A stretch of DNA of 64,000 bases from Laccaria trichodermophora (taxonomy: Eukaryota; Basidiomycota; Agaricomycetes; Agaricales; Hydnangiaceae), in NCBI GenBank assembly GCA_018417955.1, contig JACTVC010000028.1, forward strand, positions 248,001-312,000. The letters are read 5' to 3'. How positions within the stretch are numbered: the first letter of the stretch is position 1; each line of letters opens with the position of its first letter. Below the pieces are notes generated by a model. That model searched no databases, was not told the DNA's origin, and saw only the letters and a list, made by a program, of their open reading frames with translations. A program made the translations under genes and the position numbers. Positions 31,979-44,615 of the stretch are shown here, in pieces.

Positions 31979-34465
31979 CTACTCGAACCCAGGGAGAGAT
32001 GCCATCCATATCCGGGTTTTGTAGAGCCTGCACGTACACAACGTATCAGCCGACATCACGAACACAAAGCCAACAGAACGCACCGGAACAGCTCTCTAAC
32101 AAGCTCTCTGAAATCAATCCTCTTCTCCGCGATGAAGTAGAAAGTCAATTTACGACGGTCCCTGCCATTGAAAGCGTTACAAAGACGAACAAATGGAAAA
32201 AAGAGTGGTTTGAACGCGTACCACTGATACTCTGCATCAATGACTTCCATCGGCAACTTCTTCGCCCTAACTTTGCTCTGGCAAAGCTGCAGCGCCTTGA
32301 GTTCGTCCTGCGTTTTAGCCACCAAAAGCCTACAATACACCTCAATCAAAAACCACAAAGCCAAAAAGAAAAACATACTGCGTATCCTGCGGCCCAGCCT
32401 TCCCATATATCCTCTTCGGACTAATCTCCTTCTTCCCCGTCGTCGTCCCTCCCCCACCACCAGGACTAGTAGGCGTACCCCCCACCACGTGTCCCTGTTG
32501 CTGTTGCCCACCATCACCACCAAACCCAGCCGCCGCCCGTTCCCTCTCCATCTGCTGCTGCTGAAACGCCTCCACCTCCGCAAGCGTAATACTATCATTC
32601 ACAACCTTTCCCAAATCCTTCCCCCTATCCGCCTCAACAATAACCAAATCACCCACATGGATCTCCTGCGATAAATCGGTGAGGTAAAATAAATCCGTTC
32701 GGCCTGCTTTGAATTCTACGATGAATAAAGGCCAGGAGGAGGGTACAGAGTGCAATGGCACGCCTTTTCCTAGATCTGCAAAGTTCGCAGAGGTGCTGGA
32801 GGCGGAGGAGGGTGGTTGTTGTTGTTGTTGCGCGTCTGAGAGCCTTCTCTGCATTTGTTGTGGGAAGTAGGGCTGTTGTTGCGGGTTGATCACGCGGTGG
32901 CCTGTGGGTGAGATGGGGGAGGTGAGTCCACCGCCGCTGGAGCCGGAGTAGGATGGGGCGCGGGCACGTGTGTATTGAGGACCGTTGATACCGTGTTGGT
33001 GCCGTTGTTGTTGCTGTTGCTGCTGCTGGGGAGACGTGTACTGGATCCCTTGTCCTGGTACATACCGTGCTGTAAGCTCTCGATTCGACTTGTACTCCTG
33101 TTGGTCATAGAACCCGTGTGGGGAGCTGCTCCCACCCGCGGACACCCCACCATCGCTGGGGGTCTGACGCGAAGTGTATGGGTTGCTTGGGATGGTGAGG
33201 TTGATGGACTGGTATTGCGACATCAGATCCTTCGAGGGTGGGCTTCGAGAAAGAGGGGCGTAGATCGGCAGCGAGGCTGGCTGGCTGGGAGGGAGCTGCG
33301 AAGATGAGGAAGAAGGGGGAGGAGGTTCGTTAGGGTTGATGTTCAGCAAGCCAAGGTCACTTGCAAGGTCATCATCAGTGAGCAAAAGCCCCCCACGGCC
33401 AAACCCTGAGGACTGGAACGGGGGACGAGTAGGTTCCTCGGGAGAGTCACTGCCAGGCGCGCTGAACCCCACAACATTTCCGCGTCTAGGCTGAACGACG
33501 CTGACGCTGTGGCGTCGACTGGTGGTTCCGCTGCCTCCACCACCATTCTCATCGCGTGGTGGGTGCATCCCAGCCCAGAGCTCTCGGAATGCAGATCCGT
33601 CATCCAGAAGGATCTGCCCTACATCTCTAACAAAGGGGCTCATGTTGGAGATGTCAGGTGGGGCAGGCTGCCTAGAGTACCCGTTACCAACAAAGGTACC
33701 ATTATTAGGGGAAGCAGATTGGAGGTTGGTGGGAGACCTGCCAATTGTTCCTAGAGAACCATAGCGGCTGCTTCCTGGCGGTTTTATGTCTCCGTATCCT
33801 CGTCCCCCTGGAATATTCAGTGGAGTGGTGTTGGATGTCAAGTACGACTCATTCCAATTCTGCATCGCTGATGAGCCTGTATACGGACTCCCAACGGGCC
33901 CTGGACGAGTATGCGCGACAGCCAAACTCTGGGACCGACTGCGACTCAGATCCTGTCCATACGAGCGACCCCTAGACAGGGAAGGTGGCACATATCGTTC
34001 GTCATACGTATCAGAGAACCCCTCCGACTCATCGTCCTCAAACGTCGAAGGAAACACACGCTCACGCATGGCGGAGGAGAACTGGCCCTGTTGTGGGTTG
34101 GAAGAGAAAGACGAGCTCCGGATGGGGACAGGCTGGCCACGGGTGGGACTCAGCATGCGCGAAGCGCTCCAGGGGCTTCCGCTGCCTCCAAGGCTGGATG
34201 GAATGAAGTGCTGGGAGGACGGAGAGGAAAGGAAGGCCTGGTCGGACGAGCGTGGAGGTTGGCTTGCTGCCCGTTCCCGGAGTGACGCAGTACCGCCGCC
34301 GCCACTACCGTTGCCGTTCTCGGTACCCCCGGGGCTGGTTTGGAACCTGCTTTTCCGATCGTCATCGTCCAGGTCTACGGACGAATGTGGCTGGTTGATG
34401 GAAGTACTGTGGGCCATGGCGATGGGCGATGGTCCGAGTGTACGAATGGGGTGAACGGATGCCAT
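31979..34465 (-). CDS. PSP1 C-terminal domain protein
   Basis: The first exon (34465 to about 32350) encodes roughly 690 residues of low-complexity, Ser/Pro/Gly/Gln-rich sequence with polyQ tracts near 33010 and 32830. It leads into the PSP1 domain: WPLFIVEFKAGRTDLFYLTD, IHVGDLVIVEADRGKDLGKV, then after introns LKALQLCQSKVRAKKLPMEV, DAEYQWDRRKLTFYF and AEKRIDFRELVRELFR. The last exon gives LYKTRIWMASLPGFE and stops at 31979. In yeast, Psp1 was found as a suppressor of DNA polymerase alpha mutants. Its biochemical role is unclear. All three 3' introns have normal borders. The gene looks intact. Confidence 0.9.
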
Positions 34466-36204
34466 GATGGGATATTTCCGGTGAGTGTACAGATGCGGTG
34501 ATTGGTGGTGGTGGTTCTACGAGATCTACCTTGCTCGTTGTTTCAGTGGGAGGAAAGAACAAGGAGGAGGAGGACAATGGCGGACCCAAGAAGACTGAAT
34601 TGTTCGTAAAAGTCTGACAAAAATTTATGGTGCTTGAGTTGTGGTCGGATCTAATAAGGGTCCTTGGGGTTGTTTTGGAGATACTACAAGATATCTATGG
34701 ATAGAAAGAGGGGAAAGAGAGAGAGTCTATGTCGGAAGAAGGAAAGAGGACAAGTCGTCGCTCGTAAAAATCGTTCCTGAGAGCATTCGTTTACAATTGG
34801 TTTATGGTCAGCTGGGCCTCGCGTCACATGGCTCTCCAATTCTAACAACCTCTCCACCGCCATTCAATCAGTCTCATTCAAGTCGGCGGTCAACCAACGG
34901 CGGTCAAGAACGCCAACTGTCTCACTGTTATAGAACAAGGGAACACAGTTCAGTTCAAGCAACAAGACCTCCTCGCCATCCTACTTTCAACACGGTAACA
35001 GCCTAAATGTCCCTTGATGTAACTCCAAACCTGCTGACTCGCTGTCAATCAACTTGCACACCACTAACCAGGGTACACCACAAAAATCAGGGTAAGCTCG
35101 GTCGTCAATAGACATTCTGTCACTTCGATTAGATCTCTGTAATGACCAGATGACCGAAGTGCGGACGCACCACTGCCGGATCTTTCCTGAACCCTCGATA
35201 TGATATTTCGCGAAAGGAAGCCGGTCTCTCGTTGAAAAAATACTTACCGCCTCCAAAAAGCCATCAACACTTGGTCTTGGGTCGCTAATACCGATAACAG
35301 CCAAGTCGAATACCCCTATCTGCTTGAATTTGGGGGGGACGACCATTATGAATGGACTCCCAACCGTGAAGTGCCTAAATACTGATCAACAATGAGTTAG
35401 AGCCAACCAAACGTGCCCACTGAACTGAGTTCCGGGAAGTAAATTTGGGCAGAGAACGCCAACAGGAATTTGCGCCTCGCACACAGATACCATGGAATAC
35501 CCACACGTCTCGAAACGCCATGATATCCAACGCCAAAAACTCTGATAACTAGCTCCAACGGATCCTCGGGCCACCACCCACCGTCAACAGTAGTGAACGC
35601 TCAAACTGCGAAGCGCCAATTTCAGATTGTGGTTTCGTGCAAGCCGAGATAAACACCCTTCGTCCGGAAGAGAGTCCCCGTTGACCAAGGACTGTGGTGG
35701 GAATCGACTCCGCAAGGGCCACCTCTGACATAACAGCGGGAGAAGCCTCTTGAATACAATTACGGATTTGGAGGGTGTAGATCATAGTCTGTTTGAACAT
35801 GAGTGTCCTCGCTGAGGTTTGTTTGTTGGATACAGGATACGATACGGCTTTTGAGCTTCAAATATCACCCTGATCTTTGAGAGTCAGATGGAAATGGGAT
35901 TCGTGGACATCGACGGATATTTGGAGTCTAAGATGAAGAACTTGAAGCGCTGAATGGCTTTTACGTACACGGTACAGTTTGCCCTGTGCTCTTTGAGGGA
36001 CATGGTTCAAAACGTCGTTTAGACACGGCGTTTTTCTTCATTGATAGTTCCCTGGCATTTTCGAGGGGGTAATACGGCGTGATGGGTCGCATTGCACCAA
36101 ATGTGGACGTTTGTACAAAGCGAGGCGGGGAGGAGAAAAAGCACGTGATACATGTGATTAAAGCTTAATCATGAAACTCTATCGAGTCATAGCGTTCCTC
36201 CACA
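34466..36204. other. Intergenic region with weak minus-strand frames
   Basis: The minus strand has three neighbouring open frames (35800-35549, 35577-35386, 35346-34987) that might be exons of one unrecognised gene (for example SVDGFLEAVSIFSTRDRLPF). No domain or convincing splice chain was found. The left end holds the promoter of the PSP1 gene. A poly-pyrimidine/purine-rich block precedes 34620. Confidence 0.3.
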
Positions 36205-39200
36205 ATGGACGATGCTATGGCTGTAATCGGCCCAGATGTCGCAGAAACTCCCCCTTCTCATTATTCCTCGTTTCGCTCCGTCGGGCCACGACCCCTGCTG
36301 CCGCAGGATCAACTGGATGTGCTCAACGAGACGATGGACGAGAATTCGTGTATGAGAGAGTGGCAGAGTAGCGCTGTCGACGCTGCGAATGACGCATCCA
36401 AGTTGCGGAACTTGTTTTCAGAGGTTTTTCTGGACCTCATCAGCGAATTAATGTCCACATCTTTGAATTCAAACACTATCGCCTCCTCCACCTTGAAGCA
36501 AGCACGCGAACTTATGCGGAACTTGAAGGACGAGGAATTCGAGGAATGGAAGCGTGGATTTGAAAAAGGTGTAAATTATGGAGATTGGTCGGAACTGGCT
36601 TCTCATCGTACGTCCTAGAACGAATCTGAAGGTCTGACGCAAGTAACTGGTTGCTTTCACAGCGATACTTAGGAAACCTCCCAATGACCCTGGGCATGCA
36701 CTCCTTTTTCATCAATCTATTCAGATGCTGACACATGTGCTCTTAGGCTTATCATATATCGAAGTACGGCTATACTTCGGCTTGCATTGAGTGTCTGACA
36801 AATTTAGCAGGACTCACAAAGGCCTACGGGACACCCTTTATTGGAGATGCTGCTGTCAATTTCGTCAAATATCTTGAAAGGATTGATAATGAGGAGCGGA
36901 CCAATGTGACGCACATCTTTGCTAAAGTGGTCCCTGTGGTTCAGAGTTCCGGAACAGGGAAATCGCGTATGCTGACGGAGGTGTGCTCGGTTTCCTTACT
37001 GTCATGTCATGCTACAAATTTTTTTCATTCTAGGCTGGTAGACGAATATTTACGCTTCCAATCTGCCTTCGCAAGCCAGGTGATTCGAGTTATCCACCAG
37101 GCGATCTGGAAGTCGTCAAGTACTTTGCCACCTTGTCCAAGGTTGACCACTTGAGCTTCACCGCCCATAGCGCCATCGCTTGCTTCATTGCTGCTGCACA
37201 TACGACTATGCTTGAGTGGCTGAAGAGAATGCAAGCAGAGAATAATCTTGATGGACCACAGTTACATACGCATTGGCACGAAGTCATGGAGCCACCCGGG
37301 GCGCGGGACGAGCGGGAACGTTTTTTTGCAGAAGTGGTCAGCCGAGCTATTTCCGCAAGTCAATTCCTTCCTATTATGCTCCGATGTGCTCAGTGTTTGG
37401 CAGTTTAAAGCAAAGGTGGAAATACCTCACGACCCCGATCACGACCCCACCGAAACCGCTGAGGGGCTCTACAAAACCATCGTCAAGAAAGCCACTGCAG
37501 ACTTGATGGGTTTTCTTAATACTATCTACACTCGAGCTTTGAGTGTGACTTACTTCGATGAAGCCCACGAGTTGGGTTCATGTCTGCGGGTCTTCTTACG
37601 TCTCTTGTACAATCAAGAATCGTCAATAAGACTGTGGTATGTCTTCATGGGAACGAAATTGAGCTTTCCCCGTAATGCTCCTCATCCGTCCAACCGTCAG
37701 CCCTCCTTTTTCACCCTTGGATACACATGGCTAATGGAGAAAGCAGTGCATTCTTTACGACATAGGCTGGAATTGGCTCGACTGCTGCCATCCTATATCG
37801 CGCTCGGCTTTGACCAGCGAATGGTTGCGAAGGATCAGGCAGCAGTCTCTGTCAGCATGGGTCATCTCCGAACCATCGAGCATCTCGCCCAATATGGACG
37901 GCCCCTGTACGTGGTTCTCGTTGGTCAAAGACACTTGCTCACGTTCCAACCAGGTGGAGTGCACTGCTACCGGAAGCAAAACGCGACGAGATAGTCAGCT
38001 TTGCCTCCTCGAAGCTGACAAATGGCGTGAGTTTCGATTCAATGAATAAGGACCATGTCTTTGCTGTGCTCTCGCAGCTTATCTGTCTTGATCCGGTACT
38101 GAACCGTTCAGAAGCTGTACAGCTCGCTGATCACAGCGTCGCGCATCACATGAGACTCCTCACCGGCTTCTCAGCTAACGATGAAATAACCCACACAAGC
38201 TCGCCATCGGAGCCCATCCTTGTGCAGGGCAGTATTGATCTCTTGTACGACACCTCGGAGACGAATCGCTTGGCGCATGTCCTGAATACCCTGAGCAACG
38301 ACCTATGCAGTCGAGAACTCATCGAAAAAGGTGCTTTGGGTGAGCTTGGTGCCCGCATACTTCTCCTTGTTGCCCGCCATTTCGCCGCTCCCCGGAAGGA
38401 TCGTTGTCGGGATCTTCTGGAACCTGTTCGCCTTCTGGATTTTCTCTGCACACTCTTTGGCAGCAACCTCTGGGCCGGTCAAAATCACCAAAAGTTTAAT
38501 GCAGGACTTGATAGGGCGTATGTTAATTTTACGCATTGGATCGTGACAAGGGACCCGATGCCTGAGGCGTCGAATTCGTGAGTAGAGCATAGAAAACGCG
38601 CATGTTGCCTGCTGATTTGGGCCCTTTCAGAGAATTACTTGCAAACTTGTGGGCTCGTGGCGCAGCATTGCAATGTTGCTTTACTCAAGAATCGGTTGAC
38701 TTTTTAATCCCCATCTATATTGGTTGTGTCACCCCAGATGCCGCCTTCGACCCTTCATGCCTCTCTGTCGCTGCTGGCCAGGTCAGATTCAAAGTCGCTG
38801 GAGACAAGAACGCAGAAGCTGCAATACGTCCAGTTGGTATCCCACGTGATCTTAGCCAACCTCTTCCTTATCTCGCGATCCTCATGGAGCTTGGTAACGA
38901 ATCCGAAAATCATTCGAAAATAAAATCGACGGCCCCAAAACCTGTTACTGACACAGAATTCGAGGAGTTGACTAGTACATGGCTTGCGGCTGAAGAACGT
39001 CTTGAAGCATATTACAAACAACCGAAGGAAACGAAAAAGAAAGCGACTGCTGAAAAGCTGAAACTTGCTGTTAAAGAAACGCGGCTAGCGATGGACTCCT
39101 GCAATAGATATGTGATATCTGTCCGTGGCGCCTCCCCGGATGTATACGGCATCTTACGCAAAGCGGGTATTGTGACGGAGTTTGCCAATTTACTCAAGAT

Positions 39201-39336
39201 TACTATGCCAGCGCCCAGTGATCAAGACCGCACGATGCAGCACATGCGGCCTTTCGAGCGATTGGGAGCTGCATCCGATCATACCACTTGGATGTCCGAG
39301 TATGTTGTTTCTAGAGATCCATCTGCACCGACTTGA
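36205..39336 (+). CDS. CRN-like P-loop NTPase protein of Agaricomycetes
   Basis: The protein has about 900 residues over seven or more exons. A helical N-terminus is followed by VPVVQSSGTGKSR (Walker A, about 36930-36969), FTLPICLRKPG with a YPPGD motif, TYFDEAHELG (Walker B, about 37546-37575) and GRPLW/LLPEAKRDEIVSFA. A C-terminal part follows with DFLIPIYIG, AAGQVRFKVAGDKNAE and PLPYLAILMELGNE. This layout, NTPase followed by a degenerate restriction-nuclease-like segment, matches a large expanded family related to Crinkler-type proteins. Those were described as transposon-derived effectors or conflict proteins. Introns fit well, for example after SRMLTE (near 36980). The exact activity is unknown. 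The gene appears intact in my exon model. Confidence 0.7.
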
Positions 39337-39986
39337 TTCCGACGAGGACTGTCTTATTGGCACTTGAATCCGGGATGATTCCATAATTGTACAATTAAAC
39401 GCTTGTGATCAGGTTGCCTTGTAGAATTGTTGAGCCCTTTCTTCAATGTATTGTTCCACCATCTTCCTACATGGTGTGAAAATTTGCTCTTAGGCATTCC
39501 CGTTCAAGTTAAGTATGAAATAGGACATAGCCTTTACGGTATGTTACATTATTACAACTACGCAGACCGAACATCGAGACAGAAACAGAAAAATAACAAT
39601 TAAAAAAATACCATTAAGCTAGAGTATGTACATATGCACACCAAGGTACAGAACCAGGAAAGAACAAGAAAAAAGTAACGCTCGGTAAGTAAGCAGAAAC
39701 TAATAAAAGGAAAACCCAAGAACAAGTTGAACGCGATTCCAAAAATAGCAAGACGCAAGGCACAAAAGGGGAGGTGGCAGATGAGTATAGTATCGCGTGC
39801 GTGCGCAAGGTAAGTTGGTCAAAGGCGGGAGTGTGCAGGGAGGTCGTTAAGTCATAAGATGGGTTATCGTAACAACAGTCATAACAATAGCGTGTCGGTA
39901 GCAATGGGCGTTTGAACGAGCAAGCGGTCGGGTATACCCATTCGATGGTTATTTTGTCGAGTTGGTTGTTTGGTTGGTTGAGGGTA
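39337..39986. other. Convergent intergenic region
   Basis: No gene is supported. The sequence is AT-rich with short A runs near 39590-39610 and is likely made up of the two 3' untranslated regions. Confidence 0.4.
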
Positions 39987-41583
39987 TTACGGTGCAGCAC
40001 CAAGAGAAGAAGCTTCCTTCCAATCAAATCCGAACAACTCCGGAAGAGAGGGTAAGCAAGGACCCCCAGACGTCCCACTGGCGTCTTTCAGCTGTCCGTC
40101 CGGCGTCGCTTCCCCGGCGCTCGTGACGTGTATGTTCCGGTTCTTCAGGACGCTTGGGGGTATGAGCGAGTGAACTGGGTGGTGGTGTAAGTGGAGTAAC
40201 ACGCGCGGGTGTAGGTGTATTGGGTTGCTTCGCGGGTATAGGGAGGGACAAGGAGAGTGGGGGTCTCGGCCCTTTGGGAGAGACAGGGGTGGGTAGGGAT
40301 ACCTTCCTTTCGTGTGCACGAGGGAGTGTGGGACGCGGTGGGCGAGGAGCGTCAATGGTGATGGTGGTGGATAGAGATGGTGAGAGCAAGCCATCTGGCG
40401 TCTTCCTTGACAGCGAGTGTTTCAGAAGTCCATCTTCTGAACTCCCCGTTGCCGAACTGATGCTCTCCTTGGAAGACGACGGTTTGTCGAGACAGGAGGT
40501 CGATGCATTGGGGCTAGGAACAGGGGTTGGCTTGGGGGAGGCGGCTGGTGACGATGCGCCACTGCCACTGGGAGAACGACGAGGAGAGGGAAGAGGAAAT
40601 AGTTGAGCTTCGTCTTCTTCTTCGATGGGTGATGACCTCAGCCTCCTCCGACTGTCAATGGCCTCCGGTGTCAGGTCCTCCGATGTTGAAGGGGAAACGG
40701 ATTCGTAGCAGGTGTCTCGCTCGTGAGACCCAGAAGGCGAAACCGGCGAAGAAGACCCGGAGAATGATGCACTTCTCCCAATGTGGTTTTGGGGTCGGTG
40801 CCGTTTGTCGATTTCGTCGACCGTTATGGCGAAGGTGGAGGTCTGCAAGCCACCGGCAATGGGAAAGGCATCTGGAAGCGATGACGAAAGGTTCACACTC
40901 CCGAAGGCTGAGGAAGAGGAGCCGGTGTCGAGGCTTGCGGTCCTCCGTCTCCTAGCTCCCCTAGTAAAATTTTCCGTCCAGGTATCACCTCGTCGGAGAC
41001 TCTCCTCAATAACGCGTTCGCAACCCTGGCAACATGCCCGTAGGGGTATCGTAAGTGCCGAGTCGTCTCTGTTTTGATGGTATATGGGCAGAGACGGTCT
41101 CCTAACGGGTGATAGAGTGGGACTGGTATGAGAAGTCGACGCTGAAGATGGAGACCTGTGGACTAGACATGGTGAGAGGGGCTTCGCCGTTGGAGGCGAT
41201 GAGGAGACGGATCGACCCCTGTGAGGAGACTTTGCCCTGAACCTGCCGCGCCCTTATTAACTCGTTGTTCAACGTAGAGTAGGAGAGATAGGAATTCACG
41301 TTGGTAGTGGAACTTTGAGGACAACACGGGTCTCTTCAACATGGTTCAAGGTCGAAGGCGACTCGTCTGCCTCAGAGTCAGAAAACTGGCTGGGTTTCCT
41401 CTTCCACAGGGGTAAAGAATAAGACTTTGTGAGCATCCTCCGCTTGGCCCTAGGGGACTCTGGTATCAGGACACATTCATCACTGAACCTGACCACACGA
41501 GACGAGTCTGCAGAGCTCATTCCTGGCAACATGAACGGGGAAGATGGTGAGCTGATTATTGTCACCGTTGTTGCGGTCGCCAT
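39987..41583 (-). CDS. Ser/Pro-rich protein with conserved N-terminal motif, unknown function
   Basis: The start ATG at 41583 gives MATATTVTIISSPSSPFMLP, then VVRFSDECVLIPESP and MLTKSYSLPLWKRK. This short arrangement looks conserved and could be a phospho-regulated motif. A second exon carries YLSYSTLNNELIRARQVQGK. The rest (from about 40950) is Ser/Pro/Thr-rich with SP and TP sites, including PLPIPAKQPN-like Pro clusters. The 3' end is uncertain: one frame ends at 40024, and another, with LPELFGFDWKEASSLGAAP, ends at 39987. No signal peptide, membrane segment or enzyme domain is seen. Confidence 0.55.
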
Positions 41584-43112
41584 CGTTGGTGGTTAGGGAT
41601 GGACGGAGGAAGTGGAGGTCAGAGAATGGTCCGACAGTTTGTGGTGTCGCTGGAAGCACAAGGTCCAGGGTCACCTGCTTCAAGTTCTGCTAACGGTCAG
41701 GTGAGTCTAACGGCCCTGAATTATTTCTCACTCCTCATTGGATACTGCTTCTCTATATATATAAACGTAAGTCGCGCAGCATTTGATATTTTACAGCCGA
41801 AGTGTTGTATATGTATCAAACGAAACAGCAAGTAAAATGAACATCAGGAGAAACAGAGGAAACACCAGCATAGCTGCGCTTCCGGACCTACACAATCTCC
41901 ACGTCAAAACGTCGAACAAAAAATTGTCGTACGATGGACTTACTCGGGTAAAAATAAACGCCCGTCACGCTAAACGGGCACTGCTTGCTGCATGTAGTGT
42001 CGACAAGCTCCACTTATAAGTATTATTGTCCACTTACCTGAGGCAACGTACAGGGGCGGATCATGAATCTAAATGCGTCAGGAGAGGTTCGGATGGTGCA
42101 CTGCGGTCAATCATGATAGCCTGTAGGCTGTCCCCGCTCATGTCCCGCTCGGTGTCGGCTCCTGAAGCTTTTAAGGCCTTAAGCGGTAAATTGTCGGTCG
42201 ATAAATTTAGGTCCGCTGAGTGGCAGTGATGGCTTGTGAGCAACTGTCTGCAACTGTCACCAGAGGTAAGTAGACATTCAGGAGAAGGGCCTGAAGGCCT
42301 GAAGCTTCATATGCGTCAATCACGTTCGAGAAAACAAGGCACTGGAAGACAACGGCAGTCCTCTCGTCATCGACATCTGGATCCTAAAACCGGGGGCTAC
42401 TGGCATGGGGATCCGAATCCATAGCGCAAGTACCGAGCCATGGAGAATTCTGGGCTTAGACAGAGCACCCACCGAAAGATGGTCAGCATGAACCTAGGCG
42501 CTAGGGTGGTAAATGTTCAAAGAACGTGAAATAGTAGGACTCTGGGTAATCGTGGGAAAGGGTCTGAATTCAAATAAAGTGATTTGTTCAACTTCAACTA
42601 ACTTTTAGCTCGCGTACCAACGACAATGCATGAACAGGTTTATCGTCGTTTTTAATTCCAGGCGAACTCACAGTCTTGGCCCACAGATCACATTCCGTGA
42701 GCTGCGGTATCAGCTTTGCTCATGGTTTCTAGTGAACCAACCTTTTTTCATATTACTTAGCGTTACTCGGGTACAGCTTGATTTCTCCATTGGTTATTCT
42801 ATAATCTTGAGCAAAGACCCCACGACGGTTTTTGGACGATCATTCGTAAACTCGGTTGGGGACTCGGACCCCAATCTTCAACTTGACTTGGAAGATCTAG
42901 GGGTTATCAAAATATATAACGGTGCAAGTTCATACTAGATATCACAGACATCAAGTTTCTCCAAAATTTCTGTTCTTGTAAACCATTTCTACGAAGACAG
43001 CTCAAGGGGAAACACCTTCCCCTAGTCCCCTAGGTTCTGGGGGGGTCACTCAGTTGACAAATGGAGGGCTGCATAGCTATCATGATTTAACAGGACATCA
43101 ACTCAGATCACC
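41584..43112. other. Intergenic region
   Basis: No gene is supported on either strand. It contains a TATATATA run at about 41753, short frames without domains, and the right-hand start of the secreted-protein array. Confidence 0.4.
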
Positions 43113-43552
43113 CTACTGCCAGGGGGTCAAGCCGGCAATGGCTTGAGCCCGAGAATTATTTCTGAATTTGGAGAACACCCCCTTGCTATTTAAGAAGAAG
43201 ATCAGATTATTTTGACCTAGGTAACGGAAGAGCGGAGACGAACAGTATGGTATCGAACCTGGATCTGAACTTTGGGTTGAACCTTGGGTCTCGCTCGACG
43301 AGATCATGATTCACTTCCCGCCCAGAAAGATCGCCTTCATAAAAGTCCCTTACACTTAGACTCAAATCTTCAGCATCGAGTCCACGTTGATACACGCTTT
43401 CAGCTTGAAGTTCTCGTCTTAAAAAATGTAAGGCCCGTGATTGATTATGACGGTAAAGGATGGGCTCACGCATGTTCCTTCTCGATGGGTATGGCAAGGG
43501 CGAGTGCAGCGATGGCGACGGCAATAAAAAGAGCGGCATAAAATTTAACCAT
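43113..43552 (-). CDS. Secreted acidic-repeat family, truncated paralogue (copy A)
   Basis: Exon 1 starts at 43552 with a signal peptide (MVKFYAALFIAVAIAALALA). Exon 2 gives a segment shared with copy B (YQRGLDAEDLSLSVRDFYEG, DLSGREVN). An intron near 43235-43180 leads to a short last exon (KGVFSKFRNNSRAQAIAG) with a stop at 43113. The C-terminal acidic domain of the other copies is absent, so the product is about 115 residues. It may be a shortened functional variant or a decaying copy. The intron borders are intact and no internal stop was seen, so I keep it as a gene. Confidence 0.6.
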
Positions 43553-43621
43553 GATGACGATGAAGGGTGTCGTTGAAGAAAAGGTGTTCAAAGCGAAAGG
43601 TTGTAAAAAAAAAAAAAAGAC

Positions 43622-43670
43622 GAGGTGAGACCAGCTGGAGAACTTTGAAATGGATGCTATGGTTTTATAG
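43622..43670 (-). promoter_or_regulatory. Shared core promoter of copy A
   Basis: On the minus strand CTATAAAA (43670-43663) is followed 25 bp later by CAGCTGGTCTCACCTC (43637-43622), about 70 bp upstream of the ATG. The same pair occurs before the other three paralogues. The CAGCTG core is an E-box-type word and sits where transcription should begin. Confidence 0.65.
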
Positions 43671-44615
43671 TTGCTCGAAGTTGGTAGGCATCCGTGCAAG
43701 TCGCGAGATGCTTCCTGATACATGCACCGCCCTGCGCTTCCAGGGAGTCCATCTTGTGATTAGAATCTTTAAGCTGTAGTGATCAAGCCTGCAACCGTGG
43801 ATATTAGGCGAGGTGGGATGAGAGAGGCTGTAAGTTGACGCCTATGCAGAACAGTCTTATCTGTGTTCTAATGACCTCCAGCCATTCCAATTGTCGTGAT
43901 TTCGACCCCGCTGTTCATCGGTCATCAAGTGAGAGGAACATGTTTGATCAGAAGTTACTTGGAAGTTATATACTGTGTATTCGCCACTGATCATGGATCA
44001 GAGATGCCCACGGAGAAGCGAGCCGTATCAGAGAAGAACGCCGCAGATTGAACAGCATTCATCACTTGCTGCTTTCGTGAATGCTCTCCCTATGCTATTT
44101 GGCAGCAATGTTGATGTGAAGGTTGATGTTCGGACGCTTCAGGGGTCTGAAGGTCACCTCTACTATTAGTCCTCTAGGTCTCCGTCTGAATCAAATTTAC
44201 AGGTATTTCTTCTACTCACAGGCTTCCAATCACCGGAAGATATGTCTAAACAGGTCATTGAAAAGACCTTGATCGATATGCCCCATGAGTACGACCAGAG
44301 AGCTTGCACCTGGTAATACTCTTCTGAGCACCAAATGTTTCGTAAAGAAAATGAGAATAATTACCGAGCCAAAAGGCCTTTTCCCAATGGCGTTCAGTTT
44401 CCAGCGTATTTCCGTTTCGCCTCTCTTCTCAAAATATCGAGCGCAGAAGTGAGCCCCGTGCGCACTCGGGATTTTAGTAAAAAGTTTTTGGTGAGCACAA
44501 CGCGTCACGGTATGATACCAGGCACTGACCGGCTTTCCAGTATCCGAGGCACCGGCGCGTCTGAACCTCAAATAAGCGGCCAACATCTCTCCTGCAATCC
44601 TCACGATTCCCTATC
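43671..44615. other. Duplicated flank of copy A
   Basis: No gene is supported. The segment 43680-44100 is clearly related to 46980-47430 (for example GTCGCGAGATGCTT, CTTGTGATTAGAATCT and TTGAACAGCATTCATCACT in both). Copy A and copy B with their flanks therefore arose by segmental duplication. Confidence 0.6.
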
